A DNA stretch of 64,000 nucleotides. Origin: Panax quinquefolius (lineage: Eukaryota; Streptophyta; Magnoliopsida; Apiales; Araliaceae). Below are positions 23,941 through 35,113 of the stretch, piece by piece. The stretch is taken from contig CM035167.1 in the NCBI GenBank assembly GCA_020205615.1, forward strand, positions 139,824,568-139,888,567, written 5' to 3'. Numbering within the stretch: the stretch's first letter is position 1; each line of letters begins with the position of its first letter. Under the pieces are notes generated by a model. It did no database searches, was not told the origin of the DNA, and worked only from the letters and a program-made list of their open reading frames with translations. The translations under genes were made by a program, and so were the position numbers.

Positions 23941-25574
23941 GTATGATTATGAGCAGAACCGTGATTTGGTATAACCATGATCTTTGATGTTTCGTAAAAG
24001 ACAAGTGATGAAAATTATCTTTGTCTTGGATGAGAAAGGAATTTAGAACTACAATTACGATTATGAGTTATACACGTGATTGTGGGCGAGAAATTGTTGA
24101 TTGATGTTACGAGGATAAAACATTGTTGGTGGATTTTTAACATGGAGAAGACAATAGACTTTATAGTCTATTTGACTCTTCTAATGGATTACTTTCATTC
24201 ATTTGCAACTATGGTTGAAAAATTTTATCATCTACCATATGTTCTAAATCTCCGATTTATTCTTCGATGAAGACTATAGATAATTTATTTATCTTTAGTC
24301 ATAATATTCTTTATGAAATAGTTGTGCTCACCCTTTTGTTTCACAATTCCTTTCGTGTAATAAAAGTTGTAAGACCACGAAATTTTTTAAATAAAAAGGA
24401 ATTTCCTTTATTTATTATTTTGAAATAGTAAGGGTTGATTTGATTAATGTGGATAGTTAAGGGTTAAATACGCAAATATTTCAAAATAAGCAAGTGGTTA
24501 TAAAATATTCATTGTTGTTTGGGAATATTCGTTTGGTCGTGGAATATTCAGATCGTCGGGAATATTAAATGCGACCCAGCGACCATGTGTGGGCCCCATA
24601 ACTGGAAAGCGATTGGATGAAGAAAACGACAAATATAAGTTGGTTAAAAATAACGGCGTAGTTATTACCATTAAAGATCATTGGAATACCCTTGGTTAAA
24701 ATACGATGTCTGGCGTGGTTCGCACGAAGACACCAGTATTACGCATGTATTGTTGAATTATTGATCCTTACGTAAGAAGGCACTACTCAATAATTTTCAC
24801 AAAGAAGCTATTGCTTCAATATTTTATTTTATTGATTCAATAATTGCTGCGTTGATATTTTATATTATTGTTGTTCAATAATTGTTACGCATTATTATCT
24901 CCATTATCGGATCAATAATTTATATTATTTGAATAATATTATTAGATAGCATTATTGGCAATGTCTAGAAAGTTCTCATCGAGGAGAGGTTTGGTCACCT
25001 AATCATGCTACCAAGAAGGAGAAATCCTTATCGGAAAGCCCCTCTTTCTGGGAACTACCGGTTGTCATAATTATGATTACATAATATTATTTGTGAATAA
25101 TTAATTATTGATTCATATGATAAAGAAATATTTATTTTATGTGGATATAAATGATGGATTTATTTATGTGGTTATAAATGAAGAAATTATTGTTGAGGTG
25201 TTTTATCGATTTTTTACGTATGGAGGTATTAAAAATTAAATCGGGGTTTTGAGATATATTATGGGGTTATAATTTTTAATCCGACCGTTGGATTGTGATA
25301 ATTTTTGGGTATGTTATACATACATAAGTTGAGTATATGTCCACAAATTTTGAACCGTTAAAAATGCACGAATGATTTGTTATGAATTTTAAGAGGTGTC
25401 CGATTCAAAAATTAGGGTTATAATTGATTTTGGTGGAAAATTCTAGAATTGAGTGGGCCCCACTTGTGGTTGGTGAAGAAATGTGCTGAATTTTATTTCA
25501 AATGTGGTGGGTGGCAATAGTAGCGAGTAAAGCCATCGGTAGCAGTCAAGTCTTTTCACGGGCTAACATTTTCC

Positions 25575-25586
25575 TATAAATAGAGG
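25575..25586 (+). promoter_or_regulatory. LTR promoter TATA box, element B 5' LTR
   Basis: TATAAATAGAGG with the conserved leader downstream. The 3' LTR copy at 33003 reads TATAAATGAGAAAT, so the two copies have diverged just after the core. Confidence 0.8.
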
Positions 25587-26294
25587 GCTAAGTTAGAATT
25601 GAAAATCACACCGAAACAAAGTTTTCTCTTCTCTCTATATCTATATTGTTGGCGTATTTTGTGAGTATTTAGATGCTTTGAGAGTTGCTTGTTCAAAGAT
25701 AAGTTTCATTCAACATCACTTGACCTTCCTTCCTTAAGTAATCTTGATTCTTTGAGGTAAGGGATATTATTTTTTTTTTTGTAATGATATTATTTCTTCA
25801 ATATCATTATCTTTGAAATGTTGGTTGGAAGTTTTATCAAATTTGGAACTTTTTCATGTATGGGGTTACTATTCATGAGTTCTTATTCACGAGTTACTAT
25901 TCATGAGTTACTTATTCACGAGTTACTATTCACGAGTACTATTCATGAAGCGTGAAGATGTTTTTGTGGAATTTCTATCTTTTGGTGTGGAGTTACTATT
26001 CACGATATCTGGCACTATTCACGATATCTGACACTATTCACGTATACGGCACTATTCACCGAAAAATAAAATTTCTTCTTTTCGTCCAAAATATCTATTC
26101 TGGATACTAGCTTTGATTGTATCCATGTTTTGATTATTCTTGAATTTTACACCACTATGATTATTTTTGAGGTATTGTTGGACATGGATAAAACAAAGTA
26201 CGAATCCTTAATCCTTAATCCTTGTCATTTTGTTTCACTGGATTCGTTCTTTAAAAATATTTTTCATCATCCTCAATCTTAAATGATGATATTA

Positions 26295-26490
26295 TTGAAT
26301 ATCTTTGGCACAGTAGTGCAAAGATGAATGATTTCTGAAGAATATCTTTGGCTGTGGTGCAAAGATGAACAGTGTTGAGATGAACATAACCGATCGATTA
26401 ATATCTTTTGGCTCAGAGTGCAAAGATGAATAGGTGTTTAAATGAACATGACCAATCGATGAATATCTTTGGCTGTAGTGCAAAGATGAA
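26295..26490 (+). repeat. Hairpin array, element B 5' LTR (four units)
   Basis: Units a-c-b-d, compared with seven in element A. The B 3' LTR (33715-33915) also has four, so the change in copy number predates B's insertion. Confidence 0.88.
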
Positions 26491-27032
26491 TATTTGATTT
26501 GAGATGAAAATTGATTGATGTTACTGAGGATAAAATATTGATGATGGATCGTTAAATTCATAGATTATAGTAGATTTCATTCTCTACGTAACTCTTCTAT
26601 GAATTATTATTTCATTGCGAATATTGATCTCAAACTTGTTGTCTATTGTATTCTATCGATTTTTCCTGTTGAAGACTAACGATAATTTGTTGTATATTAT
26701 CTTAGTCATAATATTCTTTACTTGAGCTAGTTGAGCTCACCCTTTTCCTTTTGTTCCATTCTTCTCGGGAGGCGAGAATATAAGCGAAGTACGAGTTAGG
26801 GGTATGGAATGAAGGTTTTAGAAAGGATTGTTTAGTAGTCCTCACCATTTTGTAAAATAATGTATCAATAAATGTGATGAGGATTTATTTGAGTATAAAT
26901 ATTGTCTGAAGATAATATTTGTATTTAAACTCACGCTTTCTTTGTTGTAATAATAAAGTTGTAGTTGTTTTACGTACCATGTATTGACAACTCGTAATGG
27001 GTGATGTATACCTATTTTGGGGGCGTCATGGT

Positions 27033-27043
27033 TGGTATCGAGC
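27033..27043 (+). promoter_or_regulatory. Primer-binding site, element B (one base short)
   Basis: TGGTATCGAGC two bases after the LTR end; one base is missing from TGGTATCAGAGC, as in element A. Confidence 0.8.
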
Positions 27044-27235
27044 TTAGGGATATGATCTCTGGCGGAGATCGGGAATAGAACTAGGAGGGAGAGACGAGTA
27101 AATCCTTCGCTAGTGTGTCCTACCTAAGCTTATTTGTTAGTTGGTCAAGATATAGGGATATTATGTGATATATTGATTTCCTTAATTAACCCTTGTTTTA
27201 TGACATGTTGAAAATGTCGATGAGAATATTAACAA

Positions 27236-28400
27236 TGGAGTAAATGAGACCGTGGAGATGCTGTCTTTTTACCAACGAGGAGAACGTCTGAACAGTGGCA
27301 ATGTTCCTCCCATGAACAACACCATGGAGCGAGATGATGAACGCGAGGGGATGTTTAGAAGTTTTTGCGATTCATGCAAAAATCGACGAGGAGACTTCGT
27401 GTTCAAAATCTGAGGAGGAAATGATAGCAATTCACGGGTTGTCACAATGAAGCGATTCAAAGAGTTGGGACCACGAATTTAAGGGAAAGTCGATCCGATC
27501 ATCGGCGGCGAAAACATGGGTCAAGCAAATTACCAAGATATTCGATGTCTTGGGATGCGGGAGAACAGAAGGTTCCATTCGCCACCTTTATGTTCCGTGG
27601 CGAAGGCGGACTATCGGTGGGAGTCTCAGAAGCGTACCCATCCAAACGCACTCGGCAAAGATGTCTTGGGAGACGTTTGAGAGACTATTTAATGACAAAT
27701 ACTTTCCGAAAGTGTTAAATCGTATGAAGGAAGTGGAGTTCATCGATTAGAGCAAAACAACATGGCGGTGTCTCGATGCGAGGCAAAGTTTGCGAGTTAT
27801 CCGTGTTTGCACCTCATTTGGTGGAGAATGAGGAACGATGATGCGGATGTTTCTTAGAGGTTTGAAACCGGCGATACGTCGATATCTCATTTCTCATAAA
27901 CTTTCTCTTTATTCAGATGTTATAAGCAGGCTCAATTATTAGAAGCGAGATAACGAATACGGTCAACTGAGGACCATAACCGAGATCGTACGAGATAGCG
28001 ATCAACGAATAATGATAACTGCGGAGAAAGAAACAGACGGACGGAAAATGGTAACCACTCTGTGGTAATCATGGTCATAAAAAAATGTAAGAAGCGAGTC
28101 GGGAGGAGATTTTAAAGAGAGAGATTTAACAACGACTATGTGAAGGCAGCGGTCTTGGCGAAGAATCGGTTCTAAGGGAGGAGATCGACCACCCATTCGT
28201 ATCTACAAATGCGAAAAGAGGGACATATCGGTCAAATCGCCCACAACAGTTCAAGGTATGCTATAGTTGTGGAAAGGAAGGACATATCGCTCGAGATTAT
28301 GCAGATGGCGAAACCTAGTTCAATGAGGGACGGTGACTCGAAAAGACCGTCCCCGAAAAAATCAAAGTCAACGATTCCGGAAGAGCGTTTGTTGTGGTAG
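27236..28400 (+). pseudogene. Element B gag relic with zinc knuckles
   Basis: The window 27550-27750 contains the retrotransposon gag core (SWETFERLFNDKYFPKVLNRMKEVEF). Further gag sequence continues in other frames to 28200. Two zinc-knuckle remnants follow: a degraded first (KCEKRGHIGQIAH, about 28205-28245) and CYSCGKEGHIARDYA at 28258-28302, whose last cysteine is tyrosine. Gag would form the virus-like particle and bind element RNA. Several frameshifts and stops break the frame, so no full product is expected. Confidence 0.85.
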
Positions 28401-28429
28401 TCATAATGCGAGGAACCCAAACGAGGTGA

Positions 28430-28900
28430 TTACGGGTAAGCTATTTATAAATTCTTGCGAAGTTTATACCTTACTTGATACTTTGGTCTTTACCCATTCA
28501 TTTATCTCTTGCGTGTCTTTCAACGTTTAAACTTGACTCGGAGAAATTAGACTTTGACTGTCTCTGTGGGAAACTCCGTTAGGAGAAACTTTCATCACAT
28601 CCAATCGTTTATAAATCTTGTTTGATTCAAGTTGGCACCATTACCTTACCCGTTGACCTTATCTCTCTAAAGATACTTGCTTTTGATGTGATTTTAGGGA
28701 TTGATTGGTTAACTACTCATCATGCCAAAATTGATTGTTTTCGTAAGGTTGTTAGTTTTATATTCCTAACCAACCTGTTGTATTTAATTCAAGCAACTAA
28801 ACCATTAAAATCAATCACCGTCATATCTAATCATAAAGCTATTCGTTTATTGAAAAAGCGGATGTCAAGCTTTCTTAGCCCATGTTATGGATTTGAATAA
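28430..28900 (+). pseudogene. Element B aspartic protease relic
   Basis: VYTLLDTLVFTHSFIS at 28460-28509 corresponds to the D-S/T-G-A-T-H-S-F-I-S active site of gypsy proteases, but the D(T/S)GA motif reads DTLV. The flanking sequence LAFDVILGIDWLTTHHAKID (about 28677-28736) is the well-conserved second block. The active-site glycine is lost, so this protease would be inactive as read. The change looks like small insertions next to CTG. Confidence 0.82.
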
Positions 28901-28939
28901 AGACACGTCAAATTTGAATAATATTCTGTTGTTATTGAC

Positions 28940-29680
28940 TTTCCGACGTATTTCAAGAACTTCTTCCTTGCCTACCCCGAACGTGAAGTTGAATTCTTTA
29001 TTGATCTTGAACTTTGATACAAAGCTCATTTCTAAAACCCCATATCGAATGGCTCTATTGAACTTCAGGAGTTAAAGGTCCAACTACGAGAATTGTTGGA
29101 CATTGGTTTCATTCGTCCCAGTACATCTCCTTGGGGTGCTCTGCTTTTATTTGTAAAGAAGAAAGACGGGAGTATGCGACTTTGTATTGACTATCGGGAA
29201 TTGAACCATGTCACCATCAAGAATAGGTATCCTCACCTCGTATTGATGACTTGTTTGACCCGATTCAAGGGGCACAATTCTTTTCAAAAATCGATCTTCG
29301 CTTCGGATATCATCACCAAGATTAGAATCGAGGATATTCCAAAGACCGCCTTGAACTCGGTATGGGCATTATGAATTCTTAGTCATGTCTTTCGGACTAA
29401 CTAATGCTCCTGCGGCTTTCATGGATATGATGAACCGAGTATTCAAGGAATATTTGGATCGGTTCGTTGTTGTCTTTATTGATGACATCCTTATATATTC
29501 CAAAAGTCGTGAAGATCATGAGCACCATTTGAAGTTTGGTACTCCAAAGGCTTCGTGAAAACCAACTATATGCCAAATTGAAGAAATGCGAGTTACGGCT
29601 TGAGGAAGTAGCATTTCTTGGGCATGTGTGTCAAAACATGGAGTATCTGTTGATCCGTGAAGATTGAAGCAATACAAAGT
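28940..29680 (+). pseudogene. Element B reverse transcriptase relic
   Basis: Open fragments cover the fingers ([40 protein letters not shown], 29093-29230) and the palm ([19 protein letters not shown]). The catalytic block reads FIDDILIYS (FIDD at 29475-29486), the normal plant gypsy form of YxDD. The catalytic aspartates are present, but at least three frame changes separate the parts (near 29245, 29370 and 29545). Confidence 0.9.
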
Positions 29681-29689
29681 TAGGAGCAA

Positions 29690-30270
29690 CCAAGTCGGTG
29701 ATCAAGTCGTAGCTTTTTGGGCTTAATGGTTATTATCGGAGATTAAATGGAAGGGTTTTCTCGAATCGCTACTCCATTAACTCGGCTAACTCGAAAAGGA
29801 TCTGAAATTAGTTTAGGCGAAGAATGCGAGAAAAGTTTCCAAGAGCTTAAGAAGAGACTTATTTTAAGACTGTTCTAACAATACCATCTGGTTCGGATGG
29901 ATTTGTTATCTACGATGATGCTTGAGCAAAAGGGTTAGGATGTGTTCTCATGCAACGTGGAAAGTCATAGCCTATGCCTCATGACAACTTAAAGAGTATG
30001 AGAGGAATTATCCTACTCATGATCTAGAGTTAGCGGCAGCATCGTTTTCATGCTTAAAGATATGGAGGCACTATCTATATGAGGAGAAAGTGGAGATATA
30101 TTCGGATCATAAAAGCCTTAAATATTTCTTCACTCAAAAAGAACTCAACATGCGGCGTGACGTTGGCTCGAGCTATTGAAAGACTACGACCACACTATTC
30201 AATACCACCACAAAGTAAAGCGACGTGGTAGTGACGCATTGAGTAGAAGATCATATGCGGAAGGAAAGAG
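29690..30270 (+). pseudogene. Element B RNase H relic
   Basis: It begins after an RT-connection remnant. It reads DDA-AKGLGCVLMQ at about 29916-29958 (with an in-frame stop where S/Q is expected), then [40 protein letters not shown] and, near 30240, GSDALSRRS. This is the RT-RNase H block that removes template RNA. Stops and shifts inactivate it. Confidence 0.85.
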
Positions 30271-30299
30271 ATGATGATGTCAAGTATCGACAGAGCCAA

Positions 30300-31440
30300 C
30301 TTTAATAGAAAAAGTTAAGGTTGCTCGAGCAACGCAGGCCGGAGTCGATGCGTATGAAGAAGAAAGTACAAGAAGGAGCTATTAGGGCGAGAATTGATGA
30401 AGAAGGAATACTTCGAGTCCACTCTAGACTTTGTGTTCCTAACGACTCTGATTTGAAGTACAAGATTATGATGGAGGCACACAATACACCATTTGCAATC
30501 CATCCTGGAAGTACTAAAATGTATCGTGATCTTCGACATACATTTTGGTGGAATAATATGAAGAGAGAGATTGCAAAGTTTATCTTGATGTGTTTAACTT
30601 GCCAACGTGTAAAGGCGGAGCATCTAGTACCTAAGGGTCCGTTGCAACCACTTGAGATTCCGGAATGGAAGTGGGAACACATTACCATGGATTTCGTTAC
30701 GGGTCTTCCTACGGTTTCTCAAGGCATCAATGCTATTTGGGTTATTGTTGATAGATTAACCAAGTCTGCTCATTTCTTGCCGATACGGGAGACTTATTCT
30801 CTTGAACGCCTTGCTAGTATATGCACGTAAATGAGATCGTGAGGTTGCATGGCATGGTCAGTATCCATAGTTTGGGATCGTGACCCAAGATTCACTTCAA
30901 GATTTTGGGTTAGCTTGCAAAAAGCTATGGGCACGGAGTTTGCGATTTAGTTCGGCATACCATCCCCAAACAGACGGACAATCGAGAGAGACTATTCAAA
31001 CTCTTGAAGATTTATTAAGACTCTGTGTCCTGAGACTTCAAGGCGGTTGGGATAAGTATTTACCATTGGTGGAATTCTCCTACAACAACAAAGTTATCGT
31101 GCAAGTATAGGTGTGGCTCCATTCAAGCATTATATGGACCGAAAATGTCGTTCTCCATATGTTGGGATGAGGTGGGTGAAGCAACATTGTTGGGACCCGA
31201 GTTAAATACGATATGACTCACCGAAAAGATCCAAATGATTCGACAACGTATACAAACGGCTCAAGATCGACAAAAGAGTTATCGCGGATCTTCATCGAAA
31301 GGGCGTGGAATTTAATGTAGGGGATCATGTATTGTTGCGAGTTGCTCCATGGAAGGGAGTTACAAGATTTGGGAAGAGAGGAAAGCTCGATCCACGATTT
31401 ATTGGTCCATTTCAAATTCTTGACCGAAAGTAGGAAATGT
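30300..31440 (+). pseudogene. Element B integrase relic
   Basis: Bases 30321-30830 are open for 169 codons. They include the H2C2 zinc-binding domain (HNTPFAIHPG...CLTCQRVKAEH) and the start of the catalytic core (ITMDFVTGLP, then IWVIVDRLTKSAHFLPI). After a shift, [13 protein letters not shown] residues (about 30864-30895) and [10 protein letters not shown] (about 30955-30985) carry the rest of the core. The catalytic glutamate of QSERT is displaced (QSRET). Integrase would join the element's DNA to the chromosome; at least three frameshifts break it. Confidence 0.9.
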
Positions 31441-31780
31441 AGCCTATAGACTTGCGTTACCTCCGAGTATGTCTCGTGTTCATAATGTGTTTCACATATC
31501 TCATACTTCAAAATATGTGAAAGACCCGAACCACGTTATTGAGTTAGAACCGGACGAGATAGCCAAGACTTAACGTGTGAGGAGGTACCTATCAAGATCT
31601 TGGATAGGAAGGAGCATGTCCTACGCTAAGAAAGGTCATACCACAAGTTAAAGTTTTGTGGAGGAATCATGCTATATAGAGGAAATGACACGGGAATTGG
31701 AAAGCGGAAATGAAAGCGAGGTATCCTCACCTTTTCAAACACCAGTACGTGCGTCGTCGATTTCGAGGACGAAATTTCAT
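31440..31780 (+). pseudogene. Element B chromodomain-type tail
   Basis: It aligns with the intact tail of element A (18082-18420). Readable parts are SRVHNVFHISHTSKYVKD, VIELEPDEIA, EEVPIKILDRKEHVL and VKVLWRNHA, ending at the polypurine tract. It places the family in the chromovirus branch (Tekay/Del-like) by resemblance. Three small shifts separate it from its homologue in A. Confidence 0.85.
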
Positions 31781-31792
31781 AAGAAGGGAGGT

Positions 31793-34454
31793 TGTAAGAC
31801 CAGAAATTTTTTAAATAAAAGGAATTTCCTTTATTTATTATTTTGAAATAGTAAGGGTTGATTTGATTAATGTGGATAGTTAAGGGTTAAATACGCAAAT
31901 ATTTCAAAATAAGCAAGTGGTTATAAAATATTCATTGTTGTTGGGGAATATTCGTTTGGTGCGTGGAATATTAAATGCGTCGGGAATATTAAATGCGATG
32001 CGCCAGACCATGTGTGGGCCCCATAACTGAAAGCGATTGGATGAAGAAAACGACAAATATAAGTTGGTTAAAAATAACTACGTAGTTATTACCAATTAAG
32101 ACCGTTGGAATACCGGTGGTTAAAATACTGATGTCTGGCATGGTTTAACAAGCGATGTTACCAGGTATTGCATATTGTTGAATTATTGATCCTTACGTGA
32201 AGGCACTACTCAATAATTTTCACGAGTTAATTCTTGTTCAATATTTTATTTTATTGATTCAATAATTGCTTGCGTTGATATTTTATATTATTGTTGTTCA
32301 ATAATTGTCACCGCATTATTATCTCCATTATCGGATCAATAATTCATATTATTTGAATAATATTATTAGATAGCATTATTGGCAATGTCTAGAAAGTTAC
32401 ATCGAGGAGAGGTTTGGTCACCTAATTGCGCCACATGAGAGAAATCCTTATCGGAAAGCCCCTCTTTCTGAACTACTTTGGTTGTCATAATTATGATTAC
32501 GTAATATTATTTGTGAATAATTAATTATTGATTCATATGATAAAGAAATATTTATTTTATGTGGATATAAATGATGGATTTATTTATGTGGTTATAAATG
32601 AAGAAATTATTGTTGAGGTGTTTTATCGATATTTTACCGTATTGGAGGTATTAAAAATTAAATCGGGGTTTTGAGATATATTATGGGTTATAATTTTTAA
32701 TCCGAAATGCTGGATTGTGGTAATTTTTGGGTATGTTATACATACATAAGTTGAGTATATGTCCACAAATTTTGAACCGTTAAAAATGCACGAATGATTT
32801 GTTATGAATTTTAAGAGGTGTCTACGATTCTGGAAATTAGGGTTATAATTGATTTTGGTGGAAAATTCTAGAATTGAGTGGGCCCCACTTGTGGTTGGTG
32901 AAAAAATGTGCTGAATTTTATTTCAAATGTGGTGGGTGGCAATAGTAGCGAGTAAAAAGCCATCGGTGCTTGGTCAAGTCTGCCGGTGGGCTAACATTTT
33001 CCTATAAATGAGAAATTTAAGTTAGAATTGAAAATCACACCGTAAACAAAGTTTTCTCTTTCTCTCTATATTGTTGAGCGTATTTTGTGAGTATTTAGAT
33101 ACTTTGAGAGTTCTTGTTCAATCAAGTTTCATTCAAAGATCACTTGAGCCTTTCTTTCCGTCTTGATTCTTTGAGGTAAGGGATATTATTTTTTTTTTTT
33201 TGTAATGATATTATTTCTTCAATATCATTATCTTTGAAATGTTGATCCGAAGTTTTTATCAAATTTGGAACTTTTTCATGTCGGGGTTACTATTCATGAG
33301 TTTTTATTCACGAGTTACTATTCATGAGTTACTATTCACGAAGTTCTTATTCACGAGTACTATTCATGAAGCGTGAAGATGTTTTTGTGGAATTTCTATC
33401 TTTTGGTGTCGAGTTACTTATTCACGATATCTGGCCTTTATTCACGATATCTGACACTATTCACGTATCGGCACTATTCATCGAAAAATAAAATTTCTTC
33501 TTTTCGTCCAAAATATCTATTCGGATACTAGCTTTGATTGTATCCATGTTTTGATTATTCTTGAATTTTACACCACTATGATTATTTTTGAGGTATTGTT
33601 GGACATGGATAAAACAAAGTACGAATCCTTAATCCTTAATCCTTGTCATTTTGTTTCAATTGGATTCGTTCTTTAAAATATTTTCATCATCCTCGGTCTT
33701 AAATGATGATATTATTGAATATCTTTGGCTATAAGGTGCAAAGATGAATGATTTCTGAAGAATATCTTTGGCTTTGTAGTGCAAAGATGAGCAGTGTTGA
33801 GATGAACATGATCGATCGATTAATATCTTTTAGCTTTGTAGTGCAAAGATGAGCAGTGTTTAAATGAACATGACCCATCGATGAATATCTTTGGCTTTAG
33901 AGTGCAAAGATGAATATTTGATTTGAGATGAAAATTGATTGATGTTACAGGATAAAATATTGATGATGGATCATTAAATTCATAGATTATAGTAGATTTC
34001 ATTCTCTACGTAACTCTTCTATGAATTATTATTTCATTTCACTGAATATTGATCCGAAACTTGTTGTCTATTGTATTCTATCGATTTTTCCTGTTGAAGA
34101 CTAACGATAATTTGTTGTATATTATCTTAGTCATAATATTCTTTTTGAGCTAGTTGAGCTCACCCTTTTCTTTTTTGTTCCATTCTTCTCGGGAGGCGAG
34201 AATATAGCGAGTGCGCAGTCGGGGTATGGAATGAAGGTTTTAGAAAGGATTGTTTAGTAGTCCTCACCATTTTTGTAAAATAATGTATCAATAAATGTGA
34301 TGAGGATTTATTTGAGTATAAATATTGTCTGAAGATAATATTTGTATTTAAACTCACGCTTTCTTGTTGTAATAATAAAGTTGTAGTTGTTTACATGCAC
34401 CATGTATTGATTGACTTCGAATGGGTGATGTATACCTATTTTGGGGGCGTCACA
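31793..34454 (+). mobile_element. Element B 3' LTR (2.66 kb)
   Basis: It begins TGTAAGACCAGAAATTTTTT and ends GGGGGCGTCACA, followed by the target duplication AAAGT. ACTATTCAC array at 33285-33485, hairpin array at 33715-33915 (four units). Confidence 0.93.
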
Positions 34455-34459
34455 AAAGT

Positions 34460-35113
34460 GTAGCTGGGTCGAGCGGGGGATAGCGAGGGAATAGAGTGGT
34501 GGTCTATAGATGTTGAGGGTGAGGTGAATTTAACTTGGAATGGTGTTTTGTCACTATCATACAAGATGTCTAATGACATACAACCTCGTGTTATCATAAG
34601 ACATGGTTGTGCTCATCCACTTCTGCCGAGTATATTTACAAGCACTACCTATATAATCTTGGTGTTTGTTTGGAGTATAATACCCAATTAGAGGCAGTGG
34701 AGATAATGATATGTCAAGAGAAGACTCACCATTGGGAAGAATATGATAGTAATCTTCTCGTTTTTCTTTGGGGTTTATTGGGTTAACCAAGGATAATTAC
34801 GTGGCCATATGATATCTACCATAACCTAAAAGCATGGCCTCCCATGTACGACGAAGGTTTCCTTGAGCACTTCCCAATGATTCTAATTTCTAAAAGCTGA
34901 CCGTACCTTTATGTAAGGTGTCATGGTGACGTGTTATCCAAGTTGGTGTCCAGAGTTACATTTGGTATATATTGGTATCCAAACTCACAAAGATATGTGT
35001 TGTTGTATTTTGCACGACAATTGTTGTAATAAAGTTGTAGTTATTTACATACCATGTATTTAACGACTCGAGAATAGGTTGGATGGAATGGACCTATTTT
35101 GGGGTTATTACTG
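34460..35113 (+). mobile_element. Element C 3' LTR, segment 3 of 3
   Basis: This resumes exactly where the C 5' LTR continues after AATAAAAGT (compare 11335 on) and ends GGGGTTATTAC, corresponding to GGGGTTGTTACA. ATAAT (35114-35118) follows, pairing with GTAAT before element C. The exact last base is uncertain by 1-2 bp. Confidence 0.85.

Larger units (their letters stand above)
21299..24367 (+). mobile_element. Element C 3' LTR, segment 2 of 3
   Basis: It continues the C LTR after element A, aligning with about 8270-11334 of the 5' LTR: TATA box at 22155-22166, ACTATTCAC array at 23105-23310, hairpin array at 23440-23940. It breaks off at AATAAAAGT, where element B is inserted. Confidence 0.9.
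24368..27030 (+). mobile_element. Element B 5' LTR (2.66 kb)
   Basis: It begins TGTAAGACCACGAAATTTTT and ends GGGGGCGTCATG, with the 3' copy ending GGGGGCGTCACA. Length 2663 bp against 2662 bp for the 3' LTR. The target duplication AAAGT is exact (24363-24367 and 34455-34459). TATA box at 25575-25586, ACTATTCAC array at 25865-26060, hairpin array at 26295-26490 with only four units (a-c-b-d). Confidence 0.93.

Noticed and set aside
30302..30688. Minus-strand ORF of 128 codons within element B
   Set aside because: It is the antisense shadow of the integrase H2C2 region.
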